64,000 nt of DNA from Sandarakinorhabdus limnophila DSM 17366 (GCF_000420765.1 NZ_ATVO01000006.1:1-64000), one strand, 5' to 3'. Positions 37,642 to 48,072 are shown, counted from the stretch's first letter. The notes: a model not told the origin generated them from the sequence alone. Program-made: numbers and translations.

Positions 37642-38249
37642 AATTCCACCCCCTGGCCAAGGCCAGCCTTGCCGACGCCCAGCGTGCCCGCCGGCGTGCG
37701 CGCCACCTGCGCGCCAATATCCTGCCGCCTGTTGCCGATGCGGCGGCGGTGGGTGAGCACGATGGCGCCGATCATCGACGCCAGCAGCAACAGCCCGGAC
37801 ATGGAGAAGACGAAGAAATAACGGGTATAAAGCTGGCTGCCGATCCACTGCGTGTTGGTCATGCCTTCCGGCGGACCAGCGAGGGCTTCGTGCACGATCA
37901 CGCCCTGCCCCGGCTGCCAGCCCATGGCGACCAGCAGGATTTCGGCAAGGATGACGCCCGATACGGCAAGGCCGAGCGGCAGGTTCTTCAGGGCGCCGCG
38001 CTGCAACGCCTTGAAATCAATATCGAGCATCATGACGACAAACAGGAACAGCACCGCCACGGCGCCGACGTAGACGATGACCAACAGCATCGCCAGAAAT
38101 TCGGCGCCGAGCAGGATGAACAGGCCGGCAGCGTTGAAAAAGGCCAGGATCAGCCACAGCACCGAGTGCACCGGGTTCCGCGTCGTGATCACCATCAGGC
38201 CACTGGTGAGCAGCAGGCCGGCGAACAGATAGAAGGCGAAAGCGGCCAT
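37638..38249 (-). CDS. nuoJ: NADH-quinone oxidoreductase subunit J
   Basis: 203 residues, five membrane helices. Conserved NuoJ segments are [21 protein letters not shown] and the kinked third helix [23 protein letters not shown]. The C-terminal tail from about 180 is unconserved. The ATG 38249 overlaps the nuoI stop by one base (TGATG). Confidence 0.96.
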   Translation of the reverse strand: MAAFAFYLFAGLLLTSGLMVITTRNPVHSVLWLILAFFNAAGLFILLGAEFLAMLLVIVYVGAVAVLFLFVVMMLDIDFKALQRGALKNLPLGLAVSGVILAEILLVAMGWQPGQGVIVHEALAGPPEGMTNTQWIGSQLYTRYFFVFSMSGLLLLASMIGAIVLTHRRRIGNRRQDIGAQVARTPAGTLGVGKAGLGQGVEL

Positions 38250-38737
38250 CAACGCCACTCGCTGTCTGCAGCGATGTTGCTGGCGATGGCGCGTTCCCAT
38301 TTCTCGCCGTTCGCGAGCAGCTTGTTCTTGTCGTAGATCAGCTCTTCGCGGGTTTCGGTGGCGAATTCGAAGTTCGGGGTTTCGACGATGGCATCCACCG
38401 GGCAGGCTTCCTGGCACAGGCCGCAATAGATGCACTTGGTCATGTCGATGTCGTACCGGGTCGTGCGGCGGCTGCCGTCGATGCGCGGTTCGGCTTCGAT
38501 GGTGATGGCCTGCGCCGGGCAGACGGCTTCGCACAATTTGCAGGCGATGCAGCGTTCTTCGCCGTTGGGATAGCGGCGCAGCGCATGTTCACCGCGGAAG
38601 CGCGGCGAGATGGGGCCCTTTTCGAACGGGTAGTTGATCGTCACCTTGGGACGGAAGAAATAGCGCAGGGTCAGCCACATACCGGAGACGAACTCCAACA
38701 ACAGCAGCGCCTTGGCGGAACGGAGCAGCGCAGACAT
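38249..38737 (-). CDS. nuoI: NADH-quinone oxidoreductase subunit I
   Basis: 162 residues. It holds two 4Fe-4S clusters (N6a and N6b) bound by [12 protein letters not shown] and [12 protein letters not shown] in the peripheral arm next to the membrane. An N-terminal amphipathic helix anchors it. ATG 38737 overlaps the nuoH TGA (TGATG) and was preferred to the TTG immediately upstream. Confidence 0.97.
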   Translation of the reverse strand: MSALLRSAKALLLLEFVSGMWLTLRYFFRPKVTINYPFEKGPISPRFRGEHALRRYPNGEERCIACKLCEAVCPAQAITIEAEPRIDGSRRTTRYDIDMTKCIYCGLCQEACPVDAIVETPNFEFATETREELIYDKNKLLANGEKWERAIASNIAADSEWR

Positions 38738-39804
38738 CAAAGGGCTCCCGGCGCGGCCACAAAGTGCCCGGTGAAGATCAGCCAGCCAGACACCAGGATC
38801 ACCCAGAACAGCGACAACGGCAGGAAGACTTTCCAGCCCAGCCGCATCAGCTGGTCATAGCGGTAGCGCGGCACAGTGGCCTTCACCCAGGCGAAGACGA
38901 AGAACATGAAGGCCATCTTCACCAGGAACCACACGAAGCCGGGGATCAGGTAGAGCGGCGCCCAATCGAGCGGCGGCAGCCAGCCACCGAGGAACAGGGT
39001 GGGGATCAGCGCGCACATGAAGAGGATGTTGGCATATTCGCCGAGGAAGAAGAGCGCGAAGCTCATCGAGGAATATTCCACCTGATAGCCGGCAACGAGC
39101 TCGGCTTCGGCTTCGGGCAGATCGAACGGAGGGCGGTTGGTTTCGGCCAGCGCGGTGATAAAGAACATGATGCCCATCGGGAACAGCAGCGGATTGAAGA
39201 TGTTGCCGTTCAATATGCCCAGCACATTGCCCTTCTGGCTCATCACGATGTCCGACAGGTTGAGACTCTGCGCGTACATCATCACCGAAACGAGGATGAA
39301 GCCCATCGAGACTTCGTAGGAAACCATCTGCGCCGCAGAGCGCAGGCCACCCAAGAAGGCATATTTGGAGTTGGAGGCCCAGCCCGACATGATGATGCCG
39401 TAAACGCCCATCGAGGAGACGGCGAAGACATACAGCAGGCCGACGTTGAGATCGGCCAGCACCAGGCCGGCATCGAACGGCATCACCGCCCACACCACCA
39501 GCGCCAGCGTGAAGCTGATCATCGGGGCGAGCAGGAACACGCCGGTCGATGCGCCGGTGGGGATGATGGTTTCCTTCAGGAACAATTTGGCGGCGTCCGC
39601 AAAGGTCTGCAGCAGGCCGAACGGGCCGACCACGTTGGGGCCGCGCCGCATCTGCATCGCTGCCCAGATCTTGCGATCGGCATAAACCGCCAACGCCACG
39701 CCCACCATCACCGGGAAGGCAATGGCGAGGATCAGCGTCAGATTGGCGAGGAACCAGCCCGGGCCTTGCCCGAACTGTTCGACGAACCAGCCAGTGTAGG
39801 TCAT
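38737..39804 (-). CDS. nuoH: NADH-quinone oxidoreductase subunit H
   Basis: 355 residues, eight helices. It forms the quinone-binding chamber where the peripheral arm docks. [48 protein letters not shown] and [18 protein letters not shown] (with key Glu residues) are the family signatures. ATG 39804 overlaps the nuoG stop (ATGA). Confidence 0.97.
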   Translation of the reverse strand: MTYTGWFVEQFGQGPGWFLANLTLILAIAFPVMVGVALAVYADRKIWAAMQMRRGPNVVGPFGLLQTFADAAKLFLKETIIPTGASTGVFLLAPMISFTLALVVWAVMPFDAGLVLADLNVGLLYVFAVSSMGVYGIIMSGWASNSKYAFLGGLRSAAQMVSYEVSMGFILVSVMMYAQSLNLSDIVMSQKGNVLGILNGNIFNPLLFPMGIMFFITALAETNRPPFDLPEAEAELVAGYQVEYSSMSFALFFLGEYANILFMCALIPTLFLGGWLPPLDWAPLYLIPGFVWFLVKMAFMFFVFAWVKATVPRYRYDQLMRLGWKVFLPLSLFWVILVSGWLIFTGHFVAAPGAL

Positions 39805-41807
39805 TCGGCGGCCTCCTGCACCACGATGAGCGAGGAGACGCAGGCGGCCATGGTGGCACTGGCGCGGGCCACCGGGTTGGTGAGGTGGTAGTTGCTGTAG
39901 GCCAGATGCAGGGCGCCCTGCACCGGGGCGGCGTTCACGGCTGGGAGGGTGCCCACACGGGCGATCAGGCCGTCGCGGGCCAGATCGGGCCAATCGGCGG
40001 CGATGCGGCGACGCAGGGCCGACAGATCATCATAGGGCAGTTTCTGGCCCAGCACGGAGGACAAGGCGCGCAGGATCGTCCAATCCTCGCGCGCGTCGCC
40101 GGGGGGCTGCGTGGCTTTCAGTGCGCGCTGCACGCGGCCTTCCATGTTCACATAGGTGCCGGGCTTTTCGGTGTAGGCGGCGGCCGGCAGGATCACATCG
40201 GCATGGCGCACGCCGTGATCGCCATGAGTGCCGATATAGACGGTGAAGCGGCCAGCCATCACGTTCACTTCATCCGCGCCAACCAAGAACAGCGCCTTCA
40301 CACCGGTATCGCCGAGCAAAGCATTGACGCCGCCGTCGACGGCGAGGCCCAGCCGCAGTGCACCAGCGCGGGCGGCGGCCGTGTGGACGAGGTTGAAGCC
40401 GTTCCAGCCATCCTTGACCACGCCCAGTTGCACGGCAGCGGCGCGGGCGGCGGCATAGAGGCCAGATGTTTTCAGCGCGCCCATGCCCAGGATGATTGCC
40501 GGGCGCTGGGCCGCAGCAAAGGCAGCAACCACGTCGGCCGGCAACGCGGTCAGCAACGCCGCATCGTCGCCAAGCTGGGTAATCGGGAAGCTCAGATCCA
40601 CAGCCGGACCGATATTATACGCCTTGGCGCCGCCCTTCTTGACCGCCTTGCGCAGCCGAACATTGAGCAGGGCTGCTTCCTGACGGGGATTGGTGCCGAC
40701 AAGCAGAATGGCATCGGCCGTCTCGATACCGGCCAGACCGGTATTGAACAGCCAGTTCGCCGGTTCGCCCGTGTCGAACAGCGCACCATCCTGGCGGCTT
40801 TCGATCCGGGTGGAGCCCAGCGTTGCCAAAAGATCGCGCAGCGCCACCATCTCTTCGACGGCGTTCAGATCACCCACGATGCCGGCAATTTCGTCGCCCT
40901 TCAGGCCCTTCAGGCCGGCGGCGACGGCAGTGAACGCTTCGGCCCACGTCGCCTTCTGCAGCTTGCCATTCACCCGCACCCACGGCGTATCAAGCCGGCG
41001 TTCGGAGAGGCCATCGACGGCAAAGCGGCTCTTGTCGGCCAGCCATTCTTCATTGACGTCGTCGTTCAGGCGCGGCGTCACCCGCAGCACAGCAGCGCCG
41101 CGGCTGCCGACAACGATGTTGCTGCCGATGGCATCCATCACGTCGATCGAATCGGTCTTCTTCAGCTCCCACGGCCGCGCCTGGAAGGCATAGGGCTTGG
41201 AGGTGAGCGCGCCCACCGGGCACAGATCAATCACGTTGCCCGACACTTCGGAAGTGACGGCCTTTTCCAGATACGACGTGATCTGCATCGACTCGCCGCG
41301 GCCGATGGCACCGATTTCCTCGACGCCGGCCACTTCCTCGGCAAAGCGCACGCAGCGGGTGCAGTGGATGCAGCGCGTCATCACCGTCTTGATGAGCGGG
41401 CCCATATATTTCTCGGTCACCGCCCGCTTGTTCTCGTCATAGCGGCTGGCGCCCTTGCCATAGGTGAGCGACTGATCCTGCAGATCGCATTCGCCGCCCT
41501 GATCGCAGATCGGGCAATCGAGCGGGTGGTTGATGAGCAGGAATTCCATCACCCCTTCGCGGGCCTTCTTCACCTTTTCGGTGCGGGTGTGGATCACCTG
41601 GCCATCGGCAGCCGGCATGGCGCAGCTGGCCACCGGCTTGGGGGATTTTTCCATTTCCACCAGGCACATGCGGCAGTTGCCGGCGATGGACAGGCGCTCG
41701 TGGTAGCAGAAACGCGGGATTTCAGCGCCGGCCGCTTCGCAGGCCTGCAACACCGTGGCGCCGTTCGGCACCTCCACTTCGATTCCATCGACGGTCAGCT
41801 TGGGCAT
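39801..41807 (-). CDS. nuoG: NADH-quinone oxidoreductase subunit G
   Basis: 668 residues. The N-terminal ferredoxin domain binds 2Fe-2S ([15 protein letters not shown], then CRMC), then comes the His-Cys3 4Fe-4S site ([10 protein letters not shown] region) and [10 protein letters not shown] with a later Cys for the next 4Fe-4S. The molybdopterin-oxidoreductase-like domain follows without cofactor. It carries electrons from NuoF toward NuoI. This is the first gene of the run: nuoA-F are not upstream. About 240 bases separate it from the PEP-CTERM gene, leaving room for its own promoter. Confidence 0.97.
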   Translation of the reverse strand: MPKLTVDGIEVEVPNGATVLQACEAAGAEIPRFCYHERLSIAGNCRMCLVEMEKSPKPVASCAMPAADGQVIHTRTEKVKKAREGVMEFLLINHPLDCPICDQGGECDLQDQSLTYGKGASRYDENKRAVTEKYMGPLIKTVMTRCIHCTRCVRFAEEVAGVEEIGAIGRGESMQITSYLEKAVTSEVSGNVIDLCPVGALTSKPYAFQARPWELKKTDSIDVMDAIGSNIVVGSRGAAVLRVTPRLNDDVNEEWLADKSRFAVDGLSERRLDTPWVRVNGKLQKATWAEAFTAVAAGLKGLKGDEIAGIVGDLNAVEEMVALRDLLATLGSTRIESRQDGALFDTGEPANWLFNTGLAGIETADAILLVGTNPRQEAALLNVRLRKAVKKGGAKAYNIGPAVDLSFPITQLGDDAALLTALPADVVAAFAAAQRPAIILGMGALKTSGLYAAARAAAVQLGVVKDGWNGFNLVHTAAARAGALRLGLAVDGGVNALLGDTGVKALFLVGADEVNVMAGRFTVYIGTHGDHGVRHADVILPAAAYTEKPGTYVNMEGRVQRALKATQPPGDAREDWTILRALSSVLGQKLPYDDLSALRRRIAADWPDLARDGLIARVGTLPAVNAAPVQGALHLAYSNYHLTNPVARASATMAACVSSLIVVQEAAE

Positions 41808-41991
41808 GGCCGTCAGCTATCCGAACGCTGGGGGGCCACAAACTGGCCGTTTGCAAAAAGCATGTCACTTTCCAGAACCGGCGGCAGTTACCCGCCGCTA
41901 TCGAGGCCCGTATAGCCGGGGGGTTTCGGGTTGGAAAGACAGGATAGTGACTGTTGGTCGCAGCTTTTTTGCAGTGCGGCATCAAACTGGC

Positions 41992-42029
41992 AAAAAAGAT
42001 GAAGCTGGGCGCCTGTCGCACCCGGCTTC
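41992..42029 (-). terminator. Intrinsic terminator after the PEP-CTERM gene
   Basis: On the minus strand GAAGCCGGG, an 11-base loop and CCCAGCTTC pair with one mismatch, followed by ATCTTTTTTG. It lies 19 bases after the PEP-CTERM stop and separates that gene from the nuoG promoter region (41808-41990), in which I see no further gene. Confidence 0.8.
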
Positions 42030-42047
42030 GGTCCTTCTTGCGGTCGA

Positions 42048-42653
42048 TCAGGCCGCGATGGCGCGGGCAGCACCAGAGCGGCGACGGCGTGCTGCAGCGC
42101 CGACAAGACCAAAGCCGGCGATCAGCATGGCCCAGCTTTGCGGTTCAGGCACGACACCGCCCTGCGGCAGTTCGGAGAAGAAGAAAAAGGCCCGATCATA
42201 TTCGCGTGGGCCCTGCAAATCGCTGCTGTTGATCGTCAGCGTCTGGCGCAGGCCGGCAAAGCTCAGGTCGCCGGGCCCGGTTTGGAAACCGCCGAAGAAA
42301 TTGCCGACGTGTGCGAAGCTGTTGTCCTGCGTGTTGTTGAGACTGCCAAACATGTTGGCACTGCCGCCCAAAACGAACATCGTAGCGGTGCTGTTCAGCG
42401 TGGCGCCGTCACCATTGGTCAGCAGACCAATCCACAACGCGCTGCCGTTGCCAACAGTCATCGGGCCATTGGTGAAATTGATGGTGAGATCGAGCGCGTC
42501 ACCAACGCCGAGCGACACAGGCGTGATCGCAACATTGTTCAACAGGTTAATCTGCATCGCGTTGGCATCAAGGCTGGCCGTGATCACCGCGGCCGACGTC
42601 GGAAACGCCGCAAGGCTCGCAACTGCAGCAACCGCAAAAAGCAAAGGCTTCAT
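42048..42653 (-). CDS. PEPxxWA-CTERM sorting domain protein
   Basis: 201 residues, an exported protein. The signal peptide KPLLFAVAAVASLAAFPTSA is at the N-terminus. The C-terminus has the sorting signal VPEPQSWAMLIAGFGLVG followed by AARRRR, the sphingomonad PEPxxWA form recognised by exosortase. The 140-residue middle is Asn/Gly/Thr-rich, probably beta-structured, and I do not recognise a function. No exosortase or exopolysaccharide gene is in the window. It is divergent from trmFO and has its own terminator. Confidence 0.88.
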   Translation of the reverse strand: MKPLLFAVAAVASLAAFPTSAAVITASLDANAMQINLLNNVAITPVSLGVGDALDLTINFTNGPMTVGNGSALWIGLLTNGDGATLNSTATMFVLGGSANMFGSLNNTQDNSFAHVGNFFGGFQTGPGDLSFAGLRQTLTINSSDLQGPREYDRAFFFFSELPQGGVVPEPQSWAMLIAGFGLVGAAARRRRSGAARAIAA

Positions 42654-42773
42654 GTGATATTCCCCCGAATGTGGAAAATACCCATTACGTTATTTACGGT
42701 TATTAAACAACTCATTCATCCTTGACGCTTTCGTGACTGGAAAACCGTCACGGCCTGCCGCATAGGCCGGGGC

Positions 42774-44096
42774 ATGACACTCCCCATCCACATCATTGGC
42801 GGTGGCCTCGCCGGTTCCGAAGCCGCCTGGCAGATCGCGCAAGCCGGCATTCCCGTTATCCTGCATGAGATGCGCGGACCGCATGGCACCGACGCGCACA
42901 AGACCGACGGGCTGGCCGAACTCGTCTGTTCCAACAGTTTTCGCAGCGATGATCCCGACAATAATGCCGTTGGCCTGATCCATCAGGAGATGCGGGCGAT
43001 GGGCAGCATCATCATGGCTGAGGCCGACAAGGCGCGGGTGCCGGCTGGATCGGCGCTTGCGGTGGACCGCGACGTGTTTTCAGACGGCGTGACCGCCACG
43101 CTGGCCGCCCATCCCAACGTCACCATCGTCCGCGAGATGATCGCCGGCCTACCGCCGGAAGAGTGGGACAGCGTCATCATCGCCACCGGGCCGCTGACGG
43201 CGACGCCGCTGGCCGAAGCCATCCGCGATCTGACCGGGCAGGATGCGCTGGCGTTTTTCGACGCCATCGCGCCGGTCATCCATTTTGAATCCATCAATCT
43301 GGAAACCGCCTGGTTCCAGTCGCGCTGGGACAAGGGTGGGGCCAAGGATTACCTGAACTGCCCGATGGACAAGGAGCAGTATGAGGCCTTCATCGATGCG
43401 ATGCTGGCCGCTGAAATGGCCAGCTTCAAGGAGTGGGAGGCCAACACCCCTTATTTCGACGGCTGCATGCCGATCGAGGTGATGGCCGAACGTGGCCGCA
43501 ACACGCCGCGCTTTGGCCCAATGAAGCCGGTGGGCCTCACCAACCCCGCCACCGGCCGACGCGCCTGGGCCGTGGTGCAATTGCGGCAGGACAATGCCCT
43601 GGGCAGCCTGTGGAACATGGTCGGATTCCAGACCAAGATGAAGCATGCTGAACAGGTGCGGGTGTTCCGCATGATTCCGGGCCTCGAAAACGCGCAATTC
43701 GCGCGGTTGGGTGGCCTGCACCGCAACACCTTCATCAAATCGCCGGTGCTGCTGGATGAGACCCTGCGCCTGAAACTTCGGCCCGGCATCCGCTTTGCCG
43801 GCCAGATCACCGGCTGCGAAGGCTATGTTGAAAGCGCGGCAGTGGGCCTGATGGCGGCGCGGTTCGCCATTGCCGAACGGCAGGGCCGCGAACCGGTGCC
43901 ACCGCCGGCGACAACCGCGCTGGGCGCCCTGCTCCACCACATTACCGGCGGCGCAGAGGCTTCGACCTTCCAGCCGATGAACGTCAACTTTGGCCTGTTT
44001 CCGGCGCTGGAGACGGCGGTGAAGAAGGATCAGCGCAAGCCCGCTCTGGTGACGCGGGCGCGGGCGGATCTGGCAGACTGGATGAAGGTGGCCTGA
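42774..44096 (+). CDS. trmFO: Methylenetetrahydrofolate--tRNA-(uracil-5-)-methyltransferase, FADH2-oxidising
   Basis: 440 residues. It methylates U54 in the T loop of tRNAs using methylene-THF and FADH2. The FAD dinucleotide motif [14 protein letters not shown] is at the N-terminus, and the TrmFO-specific [10 protein letters not shown] (with the catalytic Cys), [11 protein letters not shown] and [18 protein letters not shown] follow. GidA/MnmG is the related alternative but is longer and lacks these. The 120 bases upstream contain an A/T-rich patch that may hold promoters for both divergent genes. Confidence 0.96.
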   Translation: MTLPIHIIGGGLAGSEAAWQIAQAGIPVILHEMRGPHGTDAHKTDGLAELVCSNSFRSDDPDNNAVGLIHQEMRAMGSIIMAEADKARVPAGSALAVDRDVFSDGVTATLAAHPNVTIVREMIAGLPPEEWDSVIIATGPLTATPLAEAIRDLTGQDALAFFDAIAPVIHFESINLETAWFQSRWDKGGAKDYLNCPMDKEQYEAFIDAMLAAEMASFKEWEANTPYFDGCMPIEVMAERGRNTPRFGPMKPVGLTNPATGRRAWAVVQLRQDNALGSLWNMVGFQTKMKHAEQVRVFRMIPGLENAQFARLGGLHRNTFIKSPVLLDETLRLKLRPGIRFAGQITGCEGYVESAAVGLMAARFAIAERQGREPVPPPATTALGALLHHITGGAEASTFQPMNVNFGLFPALETAVKKDQRKPALVTRARADLADWMKVA

Positions 44097-44099
44097 GCC

Positions 44100-44555
44100 T
44101 CACTCCTCACCTGGCGGAGGGCAGACGCAGGCGGCTTTCGGCTTGCGTTTCATCGCCGTGGTCGCGAACTCGCGGGGGGTGAGCGCACCATCGGCATTGC
44201 GATCGGCGCGGGCGAATTTCGTGGCGGTCGCCACGGCGAATTCCTCGAAATCCAGCCTGCCATCCCGGTTGCGGTCCGCGCGCTCAAAGCTCTTGCGGCG
44301 ATTGGCAAGAAACTCGCCGCGATTGACACTGCTATCCTTGTCCTTGTCGTAGCGGCGCAGGCGGCGGGCCTCGCGCTCGGCGTCGGACAGGGGAGAATTC
44401 GGCGCCTCCAGCGGCGCTGCGGCCGCATCTGTCGCCGGCGGATCGGCACTGGCCAAGGCGGCAGCGGGCTGGGTGACAGGCGGAGCGCGCCATATGATCA
44501 AGCCGGCGCCCAACAGGCCAACCAGAGCCACGACAAAGCCAAGGATGCGGCGCAC
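44100..44555 (-). CDS. EF-hand calcium-binding protein, membrane-anchored or exported
   Basis: 151 residues. One N-terminal hydrophobic segment (LGFVVALVGLLGAGLIIW) followed by an Ala/Pro linker anchors or exports the protein. Three EF-hand loops come next: DKDKDSSVNRGE, DRNRDGRLDFEE and DRNADGALTPRE, each with acidic ligands at positions 1, 3, 5 and 12. It may bind calcium in the periplasm; the role is unknown. It ends 3 bases from the convergent trmFO stop. Confidence 0.85.
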   Translation of the reverse strand: MRRILGFVVALVGLLGAGLIIWRAPPVTQPAAALASADPPATDAAAAPLEAPNSPLSDAEREARRLRRYDKDKDSSVNRGEFLANRRKSFERADRNRDGRLDFEEFAVATATKFARADRNADGALTPREFATTAMKRKPKAACVCPPPGEE

Positions 44556-44606
44556 TTCACTGCTCCCACCATCGCCAAGACCCTGGATGCAGAGCGATAC
44601 GCTGCC

Positions 44607-45212
44607 TCAGCGCCCCAGTGCAACCACCTTGAACATCAACGCCTGCCGGGCCAGCGTACCGCGCGGTTCGAGCGGGCGGCCGGCGGCGGCATGGGCGGCA
44701 TCGCGTGCCTTCAACTCTACCAGGGCGCGCAGCGGGCGCAGCAGCACCGATGTGCGGTCGGGCGGGCTTTGCGCCAGCGCCAGCGCCTGGCCCAAATACT
44801 CACCCTCGGCCGGATCGGCGCCGAGCAGCCGCGCAGCCAGGGTGAACAGGCGCACGCAACCACTCGCACTGCCGGCCGCATCGCCGTTCAGCCGGGCCAG
44901 CCAGCCATCTTCCAGACCAGCCAGATCCGAACCCGAAAGCCGCGGCAGCGTGCGGGCCTGCAGCGCCTGCAACAGCGGCTGCGCCGGAGCAGGCTGCGTA
45001 TCGAGCTCGATCAGCCGATCGCGCCACCAGGCGAGACGAATCTCGCCCAGCAGGGGCTCCGTGGTGGTGGCCACCAGCTGCGCCAGTTCCGCGTCCAGGG
45101 CCAGCAGCGCGACCAGGCCAGGGCGGGCCGGCGCTGCCGCATAGAGGCAGGCCAGCCAACGCTCCCGGTCGCGCTGCTTCAGTTCATCGGCAATGATCGA
45201 CAATGGGTCCAT
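44607..45212 (-). CDS. Squalene/phytoene synthase-like protein (NDUFAF6-like), catalytic motifs lost
   Basis: 201 residues. The helical stretch LLALDAELAQLVATTTEPLLGEIRLAWWRDRL matches the start of the squalene/phytoene synthase fold, but neither Asp-rich DxxxD motif is present and the protein is about 80 residues shorter than an active enzyme. Non-catalytic members include the mitochondrial complex I assembly factor NDUFAF6, so a role in complex I assembly is possible but only inferred. ATG 45212 lies 4 bases from the VOC gene stop. Confidence 0.72.
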   Translation of the reverse strand: MDPLSIIADELKQRDRERWLACLYAAAPARPGLVALLALDAELAQLVATTTEPLLGEIRLAWWRDRLIELDTQPAPAQPLLQALQARTLPRLSGSDLAGLEDGWLARLNGDAAGSASGCVRLFTLAARLLGADPAEGEYLGQALALAQSPPDRTSVLLRPLRALVELKARDAAHAAAGRPLEPRGTLARQALMFKVVALGR

Positions 45213-45216
45213 TCGG

Positions 45217-45606
45217 TCAGGCGGGCCCCACCCGGAAGGCGCACAATTTGTTGCCATCGGGATCGCGGAAATAGGCGCCGTAGAACGCCTGCGGGCCTTC
45301 CTCGCCACGCACGCCGGGGGCACCTTCATCGGCAGCGCCGGCGGCCAGCGCGGCGGCGTGCATGGCATCGACCTTGGCGCGCGTGTCCAGCACCAGCGCG
45401 ATCATGGTGCCGTTGCCGGCGGTGGCCGGCTGGCCATCATAGGCCGGGCCAACGCCCAGCATCGGCGCGGTCCAACTGGTGCCCCAGCACACGGCGCCGG
45501 TGGGGAATTCCATCAGACGGCTGATGCCAACACTGGCGAACAGCGCATCGTAAAAGGCAAAGCTGCGCGGCAGATCATTGCTGCCGAAAAGGGCGTAACC
45601 GATCAT
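45217..45606 (-). CDS. VOC (glyoxalase/bleomycin resistance-type) family protein
   Basis: 129 residues, one vicinal-oxygen-chelate domain of two beta-alpha-beta-beta-beta modules. It starts IGYALFGSNDLPRSFAFYDALF and ends with FYGAYFRDPDGNKLCAF, the standard family end with a metal-ligand position. The substrate is unknown; candidates are a small lactone, thiol adduct or dioxygenase substrate. ATG 45606 follows a perfect AAGGAGG, which decides the start. The next gene begins 4 bases after its stop. Confidence 0.88.
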   Translation of the reverse strand: MIGYALFGSNDLPRSFAFYDALFASVGISRLMEFPTGAVCWGTSWTAPMLGVGPAYDGQPATAGNGTMIALVLDTRAKVDAMHAAALAAGAADEGAPGVRGEEGPQAFYGAYFRDPDGNKLCAFRVGPA

Positions 45607-45679
45607 GCGAATCCTCCTTTGGCCACCATGGCCGGCAAACGGTGACACAGGCATTGCAGTGCGGCCATTATTTGGCAGG

Positions 45680-46933
45680 TCATCGTGCCAGTTCCGCCAT
45701 GATGATGTCTTCCGCCGCGCTGAAACTGGAGGCGACATGGGGCGATTTGAAGGGATCGTCGCTGCTGCCGGTGAGCGCATAGGCAAACACACGGCCGCGC
45801 CTTTGATCAACCCACAGACCGGCGAGCAGGCCATAGGCTTCGCCCAGATGGCCCCACCAGCGCGCGCCCTTCACCGGCTGATCGGTCGCCCCGGCACGGC
45901 CACTGAGGCAGTGCGGGCCGGCACCGTAGCACAGCATCTGGCCGTGATAATCATCGCCGGGCACCGCCCCGCCGGCCTGCCAGACCGGGGTGAACATGGC
46001 GTTGACCGTGGCGGATTTCAGCAGCCGCACGCCGCCAAGTTCGCCGCCACGCAACAGCAACTGGCCGATGCGGGCGAGATCGGGGATGCTGATCCTGAGG
46101 CCACCCTGCGGCGAGAAAATGGTGCCATTGGTGCCAGGCACATAGGCCGCCAGATCGCAGGCCGCATTGGCGCGCACCGGGCACGCGCTGCGCTGGCCTT
46201 TCAGGTCATCCACCTGAGGCACCCATGGCCCGGCCGGGTTCCAGGCGGTTTCATCGCGGCCCTTGCGGTAGAGGACGGCGGCGCGGGCGATGGCGGCATC
46301 CGACGCGCCCTGCCAGTTGTAGCCGGCGTCGATCTTCAGCGGCGCCAGCACCAGCCGGGTCATCAACCGGTCAAAGCGTTCGCCCGTGGCCTTCTCCATC
46401 ACCGAAGCAATCAGGCCGTAATTGAGATTGGCATATTCGAACCGCCTGCCCGGCGCGCCCGCGCCCCAATGCTGCGGGGTGAGCTTGTCGTGCAGCTGTT
46501 CCTCCAGCGCAAAGCCATAGCCCGGCCCATCGACGATGCCGCTGGTGTGCGAGAGCAGCTGGCGCAGCGTGACCGGCGTTTCGGGATGAGCGGGGTGGCG
46601 CAGTTGCCAGCCGAGGTACAGGCTCACGTCTCGATCGAGATCGAGCTTGCCCTGCTCCACCAGCCGCCACATGGCGATAGCAACGACAAGTTTCGAGATA
46701 GAGGCGACGCGGATCACGCTGTCGGTCTGCAGTGGGCGGCCCGCGGCGATGTCGGCCAGGCCATGGGCTTCGGCACGGATGATGCTGTTCTTGTCTGCCA
46801 CCACGCCGACGACGCCGGAAAGCTGCGGCGCGCGGGGCTCCGTGCCGGCGACCAGAGCCGCCAGCGGATTGGAAGCGGCCGGGCTGGCCAGCAACAGGCA
46901 AAGGGCAAGAACGGCGCGCATTGCTGGCTTCAT
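45680..46933 (-). CDS. Serine hydrolase of the beta-lactamase/class C family
   Basis: 417 residues, exported (signal LALCLLLASPAASN). Active-site residues of the serine beta-lactamase fold are present: Ser78-x-x-Lys81 (SISK), Tyr167-x-Asn169 (YANLNYG), and HLG near 365 in place of the KTG triad. Such proteins include esterases, D-aminopeptidases and penicillin-binding proteins; resistance to drugs cannot be inferred. It is next to the cell-wall recycling gene anmK, divergent by 53 bases, which makes a peptidoglycan substrate plausible. Confidence 0.87.
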   Translation of the reverse strand: MKPAMRAVLALCLLLASPAASNPLAALVAGTEPRAPQLSGVVGVVADKNSIIRAEAHGLADIAAGRPLQTDSVIRVASISKLVVAIAMWRLVEQGKLDLDRDVSLYLGWQLRHPAHPETPVTLRQLLSHTSGIVDGPGYGFALEEQLHDKLTPQHWGAGAPGRRFEYANLNYGLIASVMEKATGERFDRLMTRLVLAPLKIDAGYNWQGASDAAIARAAVLYRKGRDETAWNPAGPWVPQVDDLKGQRSACPVRANAACDLAAYVPGTNGTIFSPQGGLRISIPDLARIGQLLLRGGELGGVRLLKSATVNAMFTPVWQAGGAVPGDDYHGQMLCYGAGPHCLSGRAGATDQPVKGARWWGHLGEAYGLLAGLWVDQRRGRVFAYALTGSSDDPFKSPHVASSFSAAEDIIMAELAR

Positions 46934-46986
46934 AAGCAGGCGCAGCAGGCATGGCCAGCCGGCATCGGCTGCGCTAGCGTATCGCC

Positions 46987-48072
46987 ATGACGACGCGCTT
47001 AGCCATTGGCCTGATGTCCGGAACCTCGATGGACGGCATCGATGCCGCGCTGCTGGAAACCGATGGCGAGGGGGTAGTGAACCCGATCGCTTTCATGTTT
47101 TTCCCCTATGAACCGGATTTCCGCCCGCGCCTTCGCGCCGCCATGGCCCGCGCGCTGGAAATGCATGCGCCGGCCCGCGACGCGTTGATCGACGCGGTGG
47201 AACAGGAATCGACCGGCCTGCACGCCATGGCCGTGCACCGCCTGCTCGCTGCCACCCACACGCGGCGCGATGATGTGGCAGTGATCGGCTTCCACGGCCA
47301 GACCATTGCGCACAGGCCCGACCGCAAGTGGACCTGGCAAATCGGCGATGGCGCCACGCTGAAAGCCGCGACGCGGATTCAGGTCGCCTATGATTTCCGC
47401 AGCGCCGATGTTGCGGCCGGCGGCCAGGGCGCGCCGCTGGCGCCGGGTTATCACCGGGCGCGATCGGAGGAACTGGGTCGGCCGCTGGGTGTGCTCAACC
47501 TGGGCGGGGTGGGCAATCTGACCTGGTTTGCCGAGGACGTGACTTGGGGCAGTTTCGATACCGGGCCGGGCAATGCGCTGATCGATGATTGGGTGCGCGC
47601 CCACACTGGCCGCAGTTACGACGAAGATGGCAAGGTCGCGGCCAGCGGCATGTGCCACGACAATGTGCTGCAAACCTTGTGCGACAATCCGTGGTTCGAC
47701 GCCGCTCCGCCCAAATCGCTGGACCGCAACGCCTGGGATATCGGTGCCTTGCGCGGCCTCTCACCCGGCGATGGCGCGGCCACTTTGACGGCGTTCACGG
47801 CAGAGACGGTGCGCCTTGCCCTCACCCATGTGCCGCCGATCGGCCGCTTGCTGGTGACCGGTGGCGGGCGCTTGAACCCGGTCTTGATGGCCGAACTTGC
47901 CCAGCGCTGCGCTGTGCCCTGCGATGCAGTGGAAGCCGTCGGCTGGAACGGCGACGCGCTGGAGGCCGAAGCGTTCGCGTGGCTGGCCGTACGCGTGCTG
48001 GACGGCAAACCGCTCAGCTGGCCGGAGACGACCGGAGTGCCAGTGGCGATGACTGGCGGGCGGGTGGCTTAA
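46987..48072 (+). CDS. anmK: Anhydro-N-acetylmuramic acid kinase
   Basis: 361 residues of the ASKHA fold. It converts anhydro-MurNAc, released by lytic transglycosylases, into MurNAc-6-phosphate for wall recycling. Signatures are LMSGTSMDGIDAAL, GFHGQTIAHRPD, SFDTGPGNALIDDW and LVTGGGRLNP. Its TAA stop shares three bases with the stop of the convergent alpha/beta hydrolase gene. Confidence 0.97.
   Translation: MTTRLAIGLMSGTSMDGIDAALLETDGEGVVNPIAFMFFPYEPDFRPRLRAAMARALEMHAPARDALIDAVEQESTGLHAMAVHRLLAATHTRRDDVAVIGFHGQTIAHRPDRKWTWQIGDGATLKAATRIQVAYDFRSADVAAGGQGAPLAPGYHRARSEELGRPLGVLNLGGVGNLTWFAEDVTWGSFDTGPGNALIDDWVRAHTGRSYDEDGKVAASGMCHDNVLQTLCDNPWFDAAPPKSLDRNAWDIGALRGLSPGDGAATLTAFTAETVRLALTHVPPIGRLLVTGGGRLNPVLMAELAQRCAVPCDAVEAVGWNGDALEAEAFAWLAVRVLDGKPLSWPETTGVPVAMTGGRVA

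Noticed and set aside
39885-41915. A 676-residue plus-strand open frame opposite nuoG
   Set aside because: It is antisense to nuoG with intact Fe-S motifs, and its own translation has no family features.
42722-42750. TTGACG as a -35 box before trmFO
   Set aside because: No -10-like hexamer lies at 16-18 bases; the adjacent GTGAC/GTCAC pairs suggest only a small hairpin.
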